Shown here: piece after piece, positions 46,695 to 57,877 of the stretch
How positions within the stretch are numbered: position 1 is the stretch's first letter
Layout of the letters: each line of letters begins with the position of its first letter
NCBI RefSeq assembly: GCF_003576645.1
Contig: NC_044929.1
Location: 18,012,511-18,076,510 of the forward strand
DNA: 64,000 bases
Origin: Ipomoea triloba
Taxonomy: Eukaryota; Streptophyta; Magnoliopsida; Solanales; Convolvulaceae
Direction: 5' to 3'
Translations under genes and position numbers: made by a program
Notes under the pieces: generated by a model
Told to the model about the DNA's origin: nothing
Databases searched by the model: none
Seen by the model: the letters and a program-made list of their open reading frames with translations, nothing else

Positions 46695-48113
46695 CAGGTT
46701 CCGCTACACTTCGGTACGACTGGTACACTCGGGTTCCGTCCGACTCCTGGACTCAGGTCGTGGTCTTTTAGAGGTTGATCCAGCAGCTTCTCGCTGCCGT
46801 TTTTGCCTTACTGCCTCTTCAGTGTCCGCCTGCCGACTGGCTCTTTAGATGGCTTCTACGTATGTCTTCGGGCGGTCATTGTGGAGATCAATGGACAATT
46901 TTCTCGCTCGGAGTGATTCCATAAAAAAGGTAATAGCCACTTGCTCGTCTAATCCTTCGATGGTTTGTACCTCCTTTTGCCAACGAGCCAGATATGTCTT
47001 CAGGGCTTCTCCTTCATCCTGACTTACCCCACTCAGGTGGGCAAGATTGCGCTGCGGCTTGATGTTCACGGCATAATGGATAAGGAACCGATCAGCCAAG
47101 TCATTGAAACATCGAATGGAACGGCTTGGCAGGGCCAGAAACCATTTTTGGGCGAGTCCCTTGAGGGTAGGGAGAAAAGCTTTACACATAAGCGGCTCTT
47201 CTACCCCTAAAACTTGCATTTTGGCCTGGTAGCTGACCAGGTGTTCACGAGGATCTCTTGTCCCATCGAAGGTGGCGTGTTCCGGGATTTTTAGGTCCGC
47301 GGGAGCCCGATATTCCATAATTTCAGTGGTGAAAGGCGAAGAGGTCAACAAATTTTCGGCGGAAGGCCTAACCTTTCCTTCGAATTGATCTTGTAAGTTC
47401 TGTAACCTTCGCTCGAATCCTTCCATCTGGCTTTTCCGGTACTTAGGCTCGATGGGCGATTCCGCATTACTTTCTAACACGGCTGTCTGTACTCGTCGCC
47501 AAGCAGCAGCGGCTTGGCGTTCTTGGCGATTACCACCCGGTCGGTCTAGTTTGTTACGTTGTGGGTTCCGCAGCGGGTTTCCCTGTGAATCGCTCAAACG
47601 ATCCATGACGGACCGAGCCCCCTCTCGGCGCCTGCCGTCTTCTGGACGGGGGGCCGTATGATCATTTCTTCGATGCCCTTCTTGCTCAGAAGTCTGGACG
47701 TTTGCGGTCCTTTCAGCCACTGGTCGGACCGTATCGGCCCGGTCGTTTACTACGGGGTTCTCACGCCTTCGCCTCTCAACTTCATTGATCGCGACTACGA
47801 TTTGCTCCAACTCGGCCGGTGGTAGCCGATCGTTGGCTCTATTCATTGTTCCTTGGCGTGATTCACCTGTATGTCGGGAATTCTGCCGGCTTAAATGCTC
47901 TCTCAAGTCTTGGCCATTTTGTCGTCCCAACTGTTCCCTCAAATCTTGTCCGCCGGAGGGCGCCCCGTTGGAACGTCCCAATATCTGTTCTCGTAGGTCT
48001 TGGCTGCTAGGTCGAGCCAATTGTTCTCGTAAATCACGGCCATTTTTTCGGCTAAGTTGCTCACGTAGATCATCTGAACGAGGTCGCCCCCCAACACTCA
48101 CTGCCTTACTCAT
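46695..48113 (-). pseudogene. Gypsy gag with N-terminal DLREQL repeats
   Basis: Starts MSKAVSVGGRPRSDDLREQL, 60 bp inside the LTR boundary. About six imperfect copies of DLREQLxRxNGx follow in residues 14-85, a repeat pattern I do not associate with gag generally. The retrotransposon gag domain begins around ADLKIPEHATFDGTRDPREH and includes QKWFLALPSRSIRCFNDLA and GEALKTYLARWQKEV. A TAA after TYVEAI (46845) interrupts; the same frame continues about 50 codons (RASRQADTEEAVRQKRQREA) to 46695. Gag forms the particle core. Confidence 0.92.
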
Positions 48114-48154
48114 TTTCGTTACCCAGAAAGAGGCACGCTACTTTTTGTAACGAT

Positions 48155-48171
48155 CCCCACAGACGGCGTCA
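48155..48171 (-). other. Gypsy primer-binding site
   Basis: Minus strand TGACGCCGTCTGTGGGG starts one base after the 5' LTR. The usual form starts TGGCGCCG; TGA instead of TGG looks like a later change. Confidence 0.8.
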
Positions 48172-48172
48172 G

Positions 48173-48984
48173 TGATGGTTTTCCGATCTTCAGGTGATCG
48201 ACCGGCGGGCCAACACAACCGGAAAATTACAAGAATTAGAAGCTCTCTCTTAGGAACTCTCAAATCTTTTTGTATTAGTTGTGCTCAAAATCAAGTGTCA
48301 TTCTCAAATGATTCGTACAACTACTTATACTAGGCTCCTGGAGCCGTTACACATTAAATCTACCAGTTAAGGCTACAAATAGTGACTCATAAAACGCATT
48401 AAATACACACTATGGGAACCGTTTAAAGATGGTTGTCCGTTGGCTTTCTCAAAGCCTTTGTCTTCGCGAATTATCCCTTCAGAGTTTCCCCAACGATCGA
48501 CCGCCAGGGTCTATCACTCGGTCTGACTCATTACCCTTTAGGTCTTCAGACAAGGCTCGAGAGCCTTGATTTCTTGATCTTCCTTTCCACACGCCCGAGC
48601 CTTCTTGGCCCAAAAGGAAGGCCGAGAGGCGATCCAGAGGAGAATGATACTGGTGCTATACAAGTGGATAGGAGAAGCCAGGACGACTTCGATATAGGAG
48701 GCTGACGAAGGTATGACCTTGAATGTTCAGGACATTGATGCTTATTGGTTTAAATCCCTTCATTCGACCGATCTCCCGGTCGAGGGTCCGAGAGGCTGAC
48801 AAAGGTATAGCCTTGAATGTTCAGGACATTGATGCTTATTGGTTTAAATCCCTTCACCCGACCGATCTCTCGATCGAGGGTCCGAGCCCTACTGTCTCCC
48901 TTCCTGCCTTTGTCCGACTCATTACCCATTCCATCCAGTCTGCACTAACCGACTCGTCCACCCTGCTAACCTTATATCCCATCA
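48173..48984 (-). repeat. Gypsy 5' LTR (812 bp), intact
   Basis: TGATGG...CCCATCA, matching the split LTR at 24106/39486. A TATA-like TATAAGTA on the minus strand is at 48329-48322. Contains an internal duplication: the GAATGTTCAGGACATTGATG block near 48720 and 48815. Confidence 0.95.
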
Positions 48985-48989
48985 ATATG

Positions 48990-49199
48990 CGTCTTGAAAA
49001 ATGAGTTGATGAACATTTAAAGTTTTAAGTTAGGTTGGAGTTTTTTGTTGCGCTATCAAGCACATACGATTGTCTAATGTGTAATGTGGAGCGCCATAAC
49101 AAAGGTTTCACAACAAATGAGAACTGTATTTGGTGTCATGGGGTGCCAAACTGCCAAATGATGTTGATCATATAACTACAAAGTGTTGTAAGGCGTATG
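48990..49199. other. No feature
   Basis: Short flank between the Gypsy element and the Mutator MITE. No ORF or repeat. Confidence 0.5.
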
Positions 49200-49208
49200 G
49201 GCTAGGTA

Positions 49209-49739
49209 GAATTAATATCACTTTTGGTCCTACAACTTTTGAGTTTAATCAATTTTGGTGCACAACTTTAAATTTTTTCAATTTTGGTGCCTAACTTAGT
49301 TATTTTTATCAATTTTCGTCCTTCTCGCCAAATTGATTGCGAAATGTTACTTATTTTATATTTTTAAGAGTAAAATCATCATCTCAAGGAATTGAAGTAT
49401 CTTCAATATCTAAATCACTGTAAAATCATATTTATATGTGTTTGGTCGATGTAAATAATGGAGAAGACATGCAGAAACTATACAGAGATCTGACAATGGA
49501 CGAACCTTTTTTTTTTCTTAATATGATTTTTCTTTTGTTTAGATATTGAAGATATTTCTTTGGGATAATGATTTTGCCCTTAAAATATAAAATCCGACAA
49601 CAATTCGCCGTCAATTTGGCCAGAAGGACCAAAACTGATAAAAATAACAAAATTAGGCATCAAAACTGAAAAAATTTAAAGTTGTGCACCTAAAGTGATA
49701 AGACCTCAAAAGTCGTGGGACCAAAAGTGATATTAATTC
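49209..49739. mobile_element. Mutator-type MITE (531 bp)
   Basis: Starts GAATTAATATCACTTTTGGT and ends with its complement ACCAAAAGTGATATTAATTC. The arms are inverted copies over about 130 bp, and the 9-bp duplication GGCTAGGTA is at 49200-49208 and 49740-49748. Long TIRs plus a 9-bp duplication identify the Mutator superfamily. The interior has no coding capacity. Confidence 0.93.
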
Positions 49740-49748
49740 GGCTAGGTA

Positions 49749-50544
49749 TATAATCTCTATTAGCACATGTGGTTATGCATAAGTTTTTGCAAATCTTCAT
49801 TTTAGCAAATGGCTACACGTGCATATATATTACTACTAATAACATCACTTGTGACTTTTTATGAGGATTGTTCAACTATATTTGCCATCAGTCCATCACT
49901 GTTTGGTGACTACTGACTATGGTGGTGGAGGAATGATTTTATATTTAATAAATGGATAAGGGGTGTAAAGTAGAGTAGCTAAAGCGACACAGTAGGGAGG
50001 TCGCTGTTGGGTTTGTTAAGGTTGGAGTTCTGGGTAAGACTCAATTTTATATTTAAAGACTAAGATTTGATAAAATAATTAGCCGATCAATCAATTTTAA
50101 CTTATTTGATCACTATTAGTTGTTTAATTTTGTTAAAAAATCAATATAAGTGTTTGGTTAATCAACATTTTGTATCTTTAAAATGCTAAAATTTAAAAAA
50201 TTGTTCAAAACAACTTTTTCAATTACCTTTTTAAGAAAAGAAATTATACCAAACAGCTATCAGCTAACAGCTCATTTACCATACACATTTCTACAATCAC
50301 CTAATGTTATCAACTAGTCATATCTTCTAACTCAATAAGCTAACAACTATCAGCTAACAGCCATTTACCAAACAGGCCTAAATGATTTATATAATCAAAA
50401 CTATCACCTATTACAACACCAATCTTAACAAAACTGGTAGGATAAGTTAGAAAAAACACAATTTCAGCTAATCTAAGTGATTCCACAAATTGATTTCGAA
50501 CCTAAGTTTGTAATGCAAATACACTAGTATTGATCGGAGCAATT
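49749..50544. other. No gene; AT-rich with dispersed-repeat words
   Basis: Contains ATCAGCTAACAGC twice (near 50258 and 50348) and ACCAAACAG words typical of small hAT-like repeats, but no matching ends. Confidence 0.35.
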
Positions 50545-51390
50545 TTCCCTTGTACTACTCTTGTTCTAGCCAAGAGAAAGATAGATGGATGGCAAGTATG
50601 ATTGAAGAGATGGAGTCCTTGCACCAGAATCATACTTAGGAGCTAGTTTAGCTTTCACAAGCCAAGAAGGCTATAGGATGCAAGCAAGTCTATAAGCCAC
50701 CAGTATCAAAATAAAAATAAAAATATCATAAAATAAAATAAAAAAAGACAGACTCAAGACTCAATTAGTTGCGAAGGGATTTTCTCAACATAAGAGGACA
50801 GATTATGTTTAGGTTTTCTCTCCTATTGTTAGACATGCTTCTATCATGTTAGTACTTGCTTTATTTATAGTGATCTAGATAAGCAGATTTCATGAAGCAA
50901 CTTGAAGGGTTTGTTAAACACGGAGATGAGCATATGGTCTACAAGCTTAAGAGGTCGTTGTATGGGCTGGAACATGCTCAACGGCAATGGTATAAGCGAT
51001 TGAATTCTTACATGATCCATATTGGTTACACACACGAGTATGATTGTTGTCTATGATAAGAGCTTTGATAATGATTCTTTTATTTTTCTGTTATTGTATG
51101 TAGATGAGTGTTGATTGTTGTTAAAAGTATGAATGATATTATTGCATTGAAAGCTTTGTTGATTCAGGAATTTGATATGAAAGACTTAAGTGTTGCACAA
51201 AAAATTCTAGGCATGAAAATTTGCATAGATAGAGGTGGAAAGAAGTTGTGGCTAATTCGGCAGAATTATATTGAGAAGGTCCTTGATAGTTTTGGGATGA
51301 GCAAATCTAAACTAGTTTTCATTCCTTTAACTACTCATTTTAAGTTGTCATCCAGTCAATATCCCTAAACAGTTAGCGAGATTGAAGATA
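50545..51390 (+). pseudogene. Copia RT fragment, heavily decayed
   Basis: The plus strand reads, with many shifts, VAKGFSQHKRTDYV, VFSPIVRHASI and then MLIVVKSMNDIIALKALL, FDMKDLSVAQKILGMKICI and KLWLIRQNYIEKVLDSFGMS (51108-51368). The order and motifs are Copia RT from the fingers to the region after the catalytic site, of a different lineage from the SIRE-like element. No LTRs seen. Confidence 0.85.
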
Positions 51391-51626
51391 TGGCGAAGGT
51401 AAGTCGGTAAGTACATATTTGCAACATATAACAAAGTTTGACTCACTCAAACTATTTACAATTCAATATTTTGAATAATTTAATTTAACTTTAGTAAATA
51501 AAATTTATATATTTAAAAACTACATTACAAAATTTATAAAACACAATAGGCCAAATTTAAAATTTAAGGAACTATTAAAGAAAATAAGCAAATATAATAA
51601 TAATTTGGCCAATAAATAGTACTAAG
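51391..51626. other. No feature
   Basis: AT-rich, no ORF. Confidence 0.5.
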
Positions 51627-52020
51627 GGTGTGTTTGAAAACCCAGGAATCATTTTCTGAGTTTTCAGTGTTTGGCAACGCTTGAAAAATGCGGTCAACGA
51701 AAAACAATTTCCATTGACCATGGAAAACCAGCCCATTTTTTCCAACTTCCGATTTTTTTTTTCCCGAAAGTCATTTTCCGATGTTGGCTAAGTGGTGTTT
51801 TGGCGAAAATGGATAAAGGTTCCGGCGGAGTGGAACTGGTTTTTGTCGGAACTTCTTCTCATTTTTTTAAATAAATATAATTATTTTATATATTATTATA
51901 ATTTTTTATATTTGAAAAACATAATTAAAATGTAGAAGTATACAGTTTTATACATTTTCCTGAAAATAAACCAAACACACAAAGATAGTTTTCAGGAATG
52001 CAACCAAACACTGAAAATGA
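51627..52020. repeat. Imperfect fold-back repeat
   Basis: Left GGGTGTGTTTGAAAACCCAG and TTTTCAGTGTTTGGCAACG have inverted partners near 51950-51985 (CCAAACACAC) and 51995-52018 (CCAAACACTGAAAAT). A TAA precedes the left end. Probably a degenerate MITE; ends and superfamily not certain. Confidence 0.4.
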
Positions 52021-53012
52021 AACTATTTTATGAAAAAATGATTTATTTTCATGCTTTCCAAATTGACCATAAATGCATATAAAATGAGAAAGGAGTACTA
52101 TTTTAGAGACCAAAAATGTTTGTCATTTTTTTCTTCTAAAATGAATAGAAAGAAATAAGGAAAAAAATGAAATACGAAAGAGTGTAAGTATAGACCTTGT
52201 TATTGCATCACTCTTGGCATCTTATTAGAACAATTGGCTTCAAAACTTCAAATGACAGCAAATTCACTAAGGTTTTCCTTTCCCTATACAATCTACAAGT
52301 GCAATGAACTAGCAGAGGTAAAACAAGTCCAGAAAAGGTATAATATATGTTCCCGGCACAAAGAAAGAAAAACAGAAAATAAGTGACGAAAAATAAGTAA
52401 GGAAGGAATACTCATCTAAGAACGACTTTTAATTTGCTCTCCACTTGATCTCTTACTTTCCACTGCATTCATAAATATAAACATTTAGCAAAAGTGGTAA
52501 TCGCTAACATATTTATACGAGTGGTTTCGAGATGTGTGAACCTGCAAATCGTTTATTTCCTCATCTGTGAGTGAGCGCTCCATGGAACGGTAAGTAATCC
52601 TATAGCAGTGACTGGTCATTCCTTTCTTATTCGTGAAGTTGTCTATTAGTTGCACCTGAAATTAGAAGATGGGTCAATGGGACAGATAATCTGCAGAACT
52701 CTAAAATGTCCTTAGTTCGGTATCATTAAACCACGCATCCAATTACCTTGTTTCTTCTTTTTCTCGTTTTCACTTAATAATCACAAAATTACCTTGCTAC
52801 TATAGAGTATATAATATATAAACATAAACGTGCAGTTTAACTACCAACTTAGTCTTTTAGTTGGGATGAAACACATCCTTCAATTTAGTATCAGAGTTAA
52901 CCCTATACATATTACATTCCACGTGTTACGTGAGGCCTTCAAAAGTAACCGGCCCCCACATGAGAAGGAGTTATTGAGCATATAATATATAAACATAAAT
53001 GTACAATCCAAG

Positions 53013-53225
53013 GGGTACCCCAGCCAAGATGGCTAAGAATACAAACTTGTAACCACAAGGTCACAAGTTTGAATCCTAGCCTTCTTAGTTTGAGCCAGTA
53101 AACTATGGGCAACCAAGGCTGATTAAGCGTTGTGGTCCTTTGCCAATTAGGGTCACAAGGTGGGGTTTACCCAGTGCACACCCTCGGGTAGTGGCTGCAG
53201 GTTTCCCTTGTCACCACCAAAAAAA
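53013..53225 (+). mobile_element. tRNA-derived SINE (Au-like) in a PheRS intron
   Basis: Starts GGGTACCCCAGCCAAGATGG. It has a B-box-like GGTCACAAGTTTGAATCC, a 3' part GTTTACCCAGTGCACACCC and GGTAGTGGCTGCAGG resembling Au-type plant SINEs, and ends in a short A run. The imperfect flanks GTACAATCCAAG (53001-53012) and GTGCAGCCCAAG (53226-53237) look like a target duplication with three transitions. Confidence 0.7.
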
Positions 53226-54435
53226 GTGCAGCCCAAGTGTCCATTCAATTGCTACAAACTCTATATTTAACTTTTGCCACTCTATACAGGCTGCTTAAAA
53301 GAAAATCAAAATATATCATCAGTCTTTGCACAATAGGCTTAACTTAAACTTGCTTCAACTTTATTATCTACTACGACCCTAAAGTTAATAGCATGCTTGC
53401 ATTCCAAGTGTAGGAGAAGAGAAACTACTTAAATTATGATGATAATACTAGTGAATATATTGGGCATACATAATCCTAGAAAGGCACTTTAATTATTATA
53501 CCTAGCTCTCGCTACAGATTCTCTCGAAACTTACAACCCTTTTTTTTTTTTGGAAAAAAGGATTATTTTAAGAACAGAATATTCCTTTCAGTGATGACAA
53601 TAGTAACATTAAACCATGAGTAAATAAGTGGGTATCTTTCAAAAGCTCCCGTCTCTACAAGAAGATTTAAAAGTACCGAGCATTGATATAGCATACCTCT
53701 TCCACAAGATCCCCGGCAATTCCTCTAACAACTTCACAAAGATTGTTCTCGGTGAATGAATCACTGATCCTTGTAGCATTGAAACTCATGTCTTTGTAGC
53801 ACGGAGGATACTGCAACGTTACAGATATTTCAACCACAATATTAAAAGATTGAATGCGTTAATACCAAAACAACTCTCTGTACAGGACTAAGAAACAAAA
53901 TATATTTAAAAAAAATTTCTGGAACGTAAGTGTTTTAGCAACTCATTATAAAACAAATGAGATAAAAAATTGAGAGCTGAAAGGTCAAGAAACAAAATAA
54001 TAACATTAAGTTCTGGCAAAGCCAAAGTATCATAAAATGTTCGCATTCATTCTTTATGGTACTATTTTAAGCACACAATACCAATGTTAAGCAATACCTT
54101 AGAAAATGGCTTGAACTTCACTCCAAGTTGGCCACTTGAAAACTATACGCAATCAGGAACACAGTATTGAGAACATTAGGTAGGAAAAAAGATGAAAGGA
54201 ATCATAATAATGCAAAATCAAAATCAAGCCAAAATAAAACATGCTGGAAATTTATTTGAGATGTAAAACGCTCATCAGCAAACCAGAAAAGTCGGATATC
54301 TGGAATATCAAAGAGAACCATTGCCAATCGTTCCAATCCAAGTCCAAAAGCCCAAGCAACATTATTGGTTCTCCCACCTCTTTTCAGTATTTCTTGCTCT
54401 GTTACCCCACACCCTAATACTTCCATCCACTTTTC

Positions 54436-55414
54436 CTGGTAAATAATTCCATAACAAGTCAACAATAATAGTACACTATAATTTCTCTGATAAAAATATT
54501 ATTTAACATTATAATATTCAAGAAAAAAGGAAATAAACTATTCTGCATATTGAGAAACTTGGAATATTCAGTAAAATTTGGAACATTATTCTTACAAGGT
54601 GACTCTTACTTTACTGGTAAACAAAAAGTTAGAAACATTCATTTGATTTTCCGTAATTATGTTTACTATAATAAAATAGGATTGGAAAAGCCAAGGAAAC
54701 AATTGATTGAAACAGTTTCTGAGCATCTTAATAAGAAGTGAGCTTAGATCTTTGTGAGTGAGATAATACACAACTGGAAAGAAGTCCAAAGCTCGCAAAT
54801 TGTTGATTGTTAGGCAGAATTAACTAAATGTCAAGCAATTAATAACAGTGAGTTAACTAGCAGGTGTGTTAACACATGTTTAAAATCGCAAGCATCTACC
54901 AACAGCTCAACAGCTTAGAATGCCTTAACTAGAATGAAAAGGCAAAGTATGAGATTCAGAGAACAGAAGATTTGATTCATGGAAACCCTCGACGATGTGT
55001 GTGTGTGGATAAATTGTACTTTTATGTTCTTTTCAGTAGGTGTTTTTGTAGTTCTAAACTAAAATACTTTTCTTTTCTTCTGGAGAATTCATGAGATTTT
55101 GGTTTCAAGTATGTTATTATCAGGCTCTGGTTTGGTTTTAGGGCTCTTTCATTTTGTATGTACTAGTAGGACACTTGGGTGCATAGTGCATCCCTCTGGT
55201 GCCTTTAATAAAAATTTTCCAATCAAGAAAAATGGGTTTGTTTAGATAGATAATGCATTATTTGAGATGTAAAATGCACATGTAGCCAAAGTAAATACAT
55301 AATAAATATCATAAGGAAAAGACCGCCACAATAGTGTAAAAAGAAGAAAGTAACTAAATTAATATGTAGTATATACTTTAATAATCATTGTCAGAAGTGA
55401 AAAGCAAGGAAAAC
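54436..55414. other. PheRS intron, no other feature
   Basis: 980-bp intron between the first and second remaining PheRS exons. A short open segment at 54550-54741 has no family motif. A CATAAGGAAAAGACCGCC stretch and AT-rich runs only. Confidence 0.5.
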
Positions 55415-55549
55415 CTGAAAATATATCTCCAATTCAAATGATGGATTGGTAAAGGGAAAGTAAATGCAATTTACTAATCAAATTGAAATTCAGGCAATCT
55501 ACTAATCGAATTGAAATTGATATCCCATTTGCATTCCAACTTCAGAATC

Positions 55550-57877
55550 ATGGGAGTGTATTGTCTTTTAAATGAGTTGACGACGTTTAAGAGGAGGAAT
55601 GCTGTTAAGGTTCGAGTGGTTCGATCATACACTGTAATGGAAAGGAGAGGATCCTCAGAAATCAAGAGTAAAGAGTTGGTGCTGCACGACGAAGAGGTAT
55701 CTTTCATTCTGCAAAAAAAAAAAAATAATTATTTAGTATTTTGATCATATAAGATTTCTAGATTTAGGGTTTATTGTGTAACACTTGCTATGTACAGGCA
55801 ACAGTAATCCATGCCTGTATACCAAAGGATATTTTACCAAAATTCCCTGAAAGCTTTTTAGAAGGCAATGTCTATTGTTTCAAGAACTTTTATGTCGTTG
55901 CAAATTGGCATACATACAAGACTAGCATGCACGAGTTCATGCTGCAGTTCAATCACGAGACTATCATGAAACAATCTAGGTCAGATAATTTCCCTTACCA
56001 CATGTACAGACCGAGACCATTCCATACTTTGAAAGGTAATCCATCACTAGATGCGAAGCAGTTGATTGGTAAGCCTCTTTTTCTCTACATACTAAGCTTT
56101 TTTTTTCTCTACATACTATTTCTATTTCTATTGTATATTTTCCAATAGATATTATTAGATAGTGCAGCATATACTTTGTTTTACCTTCCTGTCTGCTGAG
56201 TTATTTTCTTATTTAAAATTTTATTAGATTTAATTGGCCGTATTGTTGAAATACGTGCTCCCCAAGAAAAAACAATTTCTGGACAGAATACTGTCCTCAT
56301 AGACTTTGTTTTAGAAGATGCTATGTAAGTAAACAAAATACTCATCTACTTTCATTTCATTTGTATTTCATTTTAACTAACAATATGTTAAATGTATTCA
56401 AATAGGGGTAGTCGTTTGAACTGTACCTTTTGGGATGAACATGTGGCCAAACTTGAACCATTGTACAGATATGCTTCCAAGGACCCTGTTGCAGTGTTAA
56501 TCTAATTCTGTAGAATCAAGCTTGGTGCTAGAGGTTAGTAAAATCCATATTTCTTTTTTTGCTTATTAGATAGTTGATTTAAACAGTTTATTGACCATAT
56601 ATATTTTATATTTCTAGATGGTGATGTGAAAATATCGTCTTCATATGATGTTACTCAACTCCTAATTGATGTGGACTGCCCTGAGACGCAGAACTTCAAA
56701 GAGAGGTATGATAAACTTTAATAAATTTTCTTTTCTTCTATTGTTTTTTATTCAAAATCTTTCTTTTAAATGATGAAAACTACTACAGTCTGGTGGACCT
56801 TGGGGAACAAACTCCAATGCGTAGTATAGGTTCAATGACAAGCTTCAGTTTCACAAACAGTATTGAGGATTCAACCAGTAGAACAATGCAGATGACTACC
56901 ATCTCTGAGATCTATGAGAATCAAACGGTAAAAAAAAAATTGTTTTTACTTTATTTGTTCAGAATTTAATTACTTTATTTGTAAGTTAAGCAGATTTTAA
57001 TTTCTCTTGGCAGCATGGACAATTCTGGGTTGCTGCCAAGATAAATGGTATTGAAAAGTCCAATGATTGGTTTTATACTTCATGTCGAAAACCGGGTTGC
57101 AACAAGAAACTTGAACTTTCAGAAGGTGTTCTTAAATGTTTCAAGTGTAACATGACTTGGGAAGATGGAGTACTAAGGTACAAACTTAGACTTAGGGTTG
57201 TTGACTTGAAGGGTACTGCTGCCTTGTTGTTGTGGGATAGAGAGTGCATGGAACTTATTGGTACATCTGCCAGTGAGTTATATCAGAGGAATAGGAATGT
57301 AAGTATCCTTATCATTTTTTTTTTCATTCTAAAAAATTTTCCTTATTTAGAAGTAATAGTTCTATACTATTAATATTTTTCATTTCTAAATTACAGACTG
57401 CAGGTCCATTAAAGGAAATCACTGGATTAATTGGCAGGATAATGCTATTTAGAGTCTCGGCAAATACAGACCAATTTATCAATCAGTCGTATGCCTTCCC
57501 AGTTTTAAGTATTAACACTGAAAGCAAGTTTGTTCAACAGTATTGCAAGGAACTTTTGGATGCTCATGACAAGGAAGTTAACTCTACTGTGCAATTAAGT
57601 TACGGTGATGAGGAATTCCTACAGGTAACTGATACTTCATTTAATTTGTACAGAATGAATAGAAAGAAGAAAATACCTTGCAATATTGATTAGTGTTTAT
57701 CCATTTCAGGGGTTTGACAGTGATGAAGGTGAGAGCCTAATACAGATGCTGCCACCTACGAAGAATGTAGAAACCTCTGATGGACCGGTGAAGAGATGCT
57801 TACTGGATCAGTTCTCTTCCACCAAGGGCTGCAAGAAATTGAAAGACACTAAAGTGAAGATTGAGAAGATTGATTGA
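55550..57877 (+). pseudogene. RPA70-like gene, nine exons, one nonsense codon
   Basis: Exons 55550-55696, 55798-56068, 56228-56324, 56406-56533, 56618-56705, 56789-56937, 57014-57298, 57397-57624 and 57710-57877, all with GT-AG borders and consistent phase. Starts MGVYCLLNELTTFKRRNAVK. OB folds: the first spans exons 1-2 and the second exons 3-5 (SRLNCTFWDEHVAKLEPLYR). The C-terminal zinc-ribbon OB fold (exons 7-8) has CRKPGCNKKLE...LKCFKCNMTW, a C4 zinc site. It binds single-stranded DNA, here as Helitron cargo. An in-frame TAA at 56503-56505, after VAVLI, would cut the protein after the second OB core; everything else is open. The start at 55550 is preferred over 55511 because family members begin near MGVYCLL. 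Confidence 0.9.

Larger units (their letters stand above)
24106..48984 (-). mobile_element. Tat-like Ty3/Gypsy retrotransposon, host of a nested Copia element
   Basis: Outer element bounded by TG...CA LTRs and the perfect 5-bp target duplication ATATG (24101-24105 and 48985-48989). Genes run on the minus strand: gag 48113, protease 46.6-45.7 kb, RT, RNase H, a second archaeal-type RNase H and integrase ending at 42651. An antisense accessory ORF (39651-41752) lies between integrase and the 3' LTR. The dual RNase H, the primer site and the antisense ORF place it in the Tat clade of Gypsy. Without the Copia insert it is about 10.3 kb. It is inactive by several lesions. Confidence 0.93.
52412..55465 (-). 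pseudogene. Phenylalanyl-tRNA synthetase, organellar type, last six exons only
   Basis: Exons on the minus strand: 55465-55415 (YFPFTNPSFELEIYFQ), 54435-54256 ([20 protein letters not shown] ... DERFTSQ), 54142-54098 (FSSGQLGVKFKPFSK), 53810-53697 (YPPCYKDMSFNATRISD...), 52655-52542 ([20 protein letters not shown]) and 52462-52412, ending KVVLR and TGA. They match the nuclear gene for chloroplast/mitochondrial PheRS, which charges tRNA-Phe: motif 3 ([12 protein letters not shown]) and the C-terminal anticodon-binding domain are present. The lengths 180, 45, 114, 114 and 51 bp keep one frame. The donor after FTSQ reads AT instead of GT. Upstream exons (motifs 1 and most of 2) are absent, and similarity stops at 55465. 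Confidence 0.92.

Noticed and set aside
52986..53040. Second tRNA gene (A/B-box-like sequence)
   Set aside because: The promoter boxes belong to the SINE head; no cloverleaf or anticodon arm forms.
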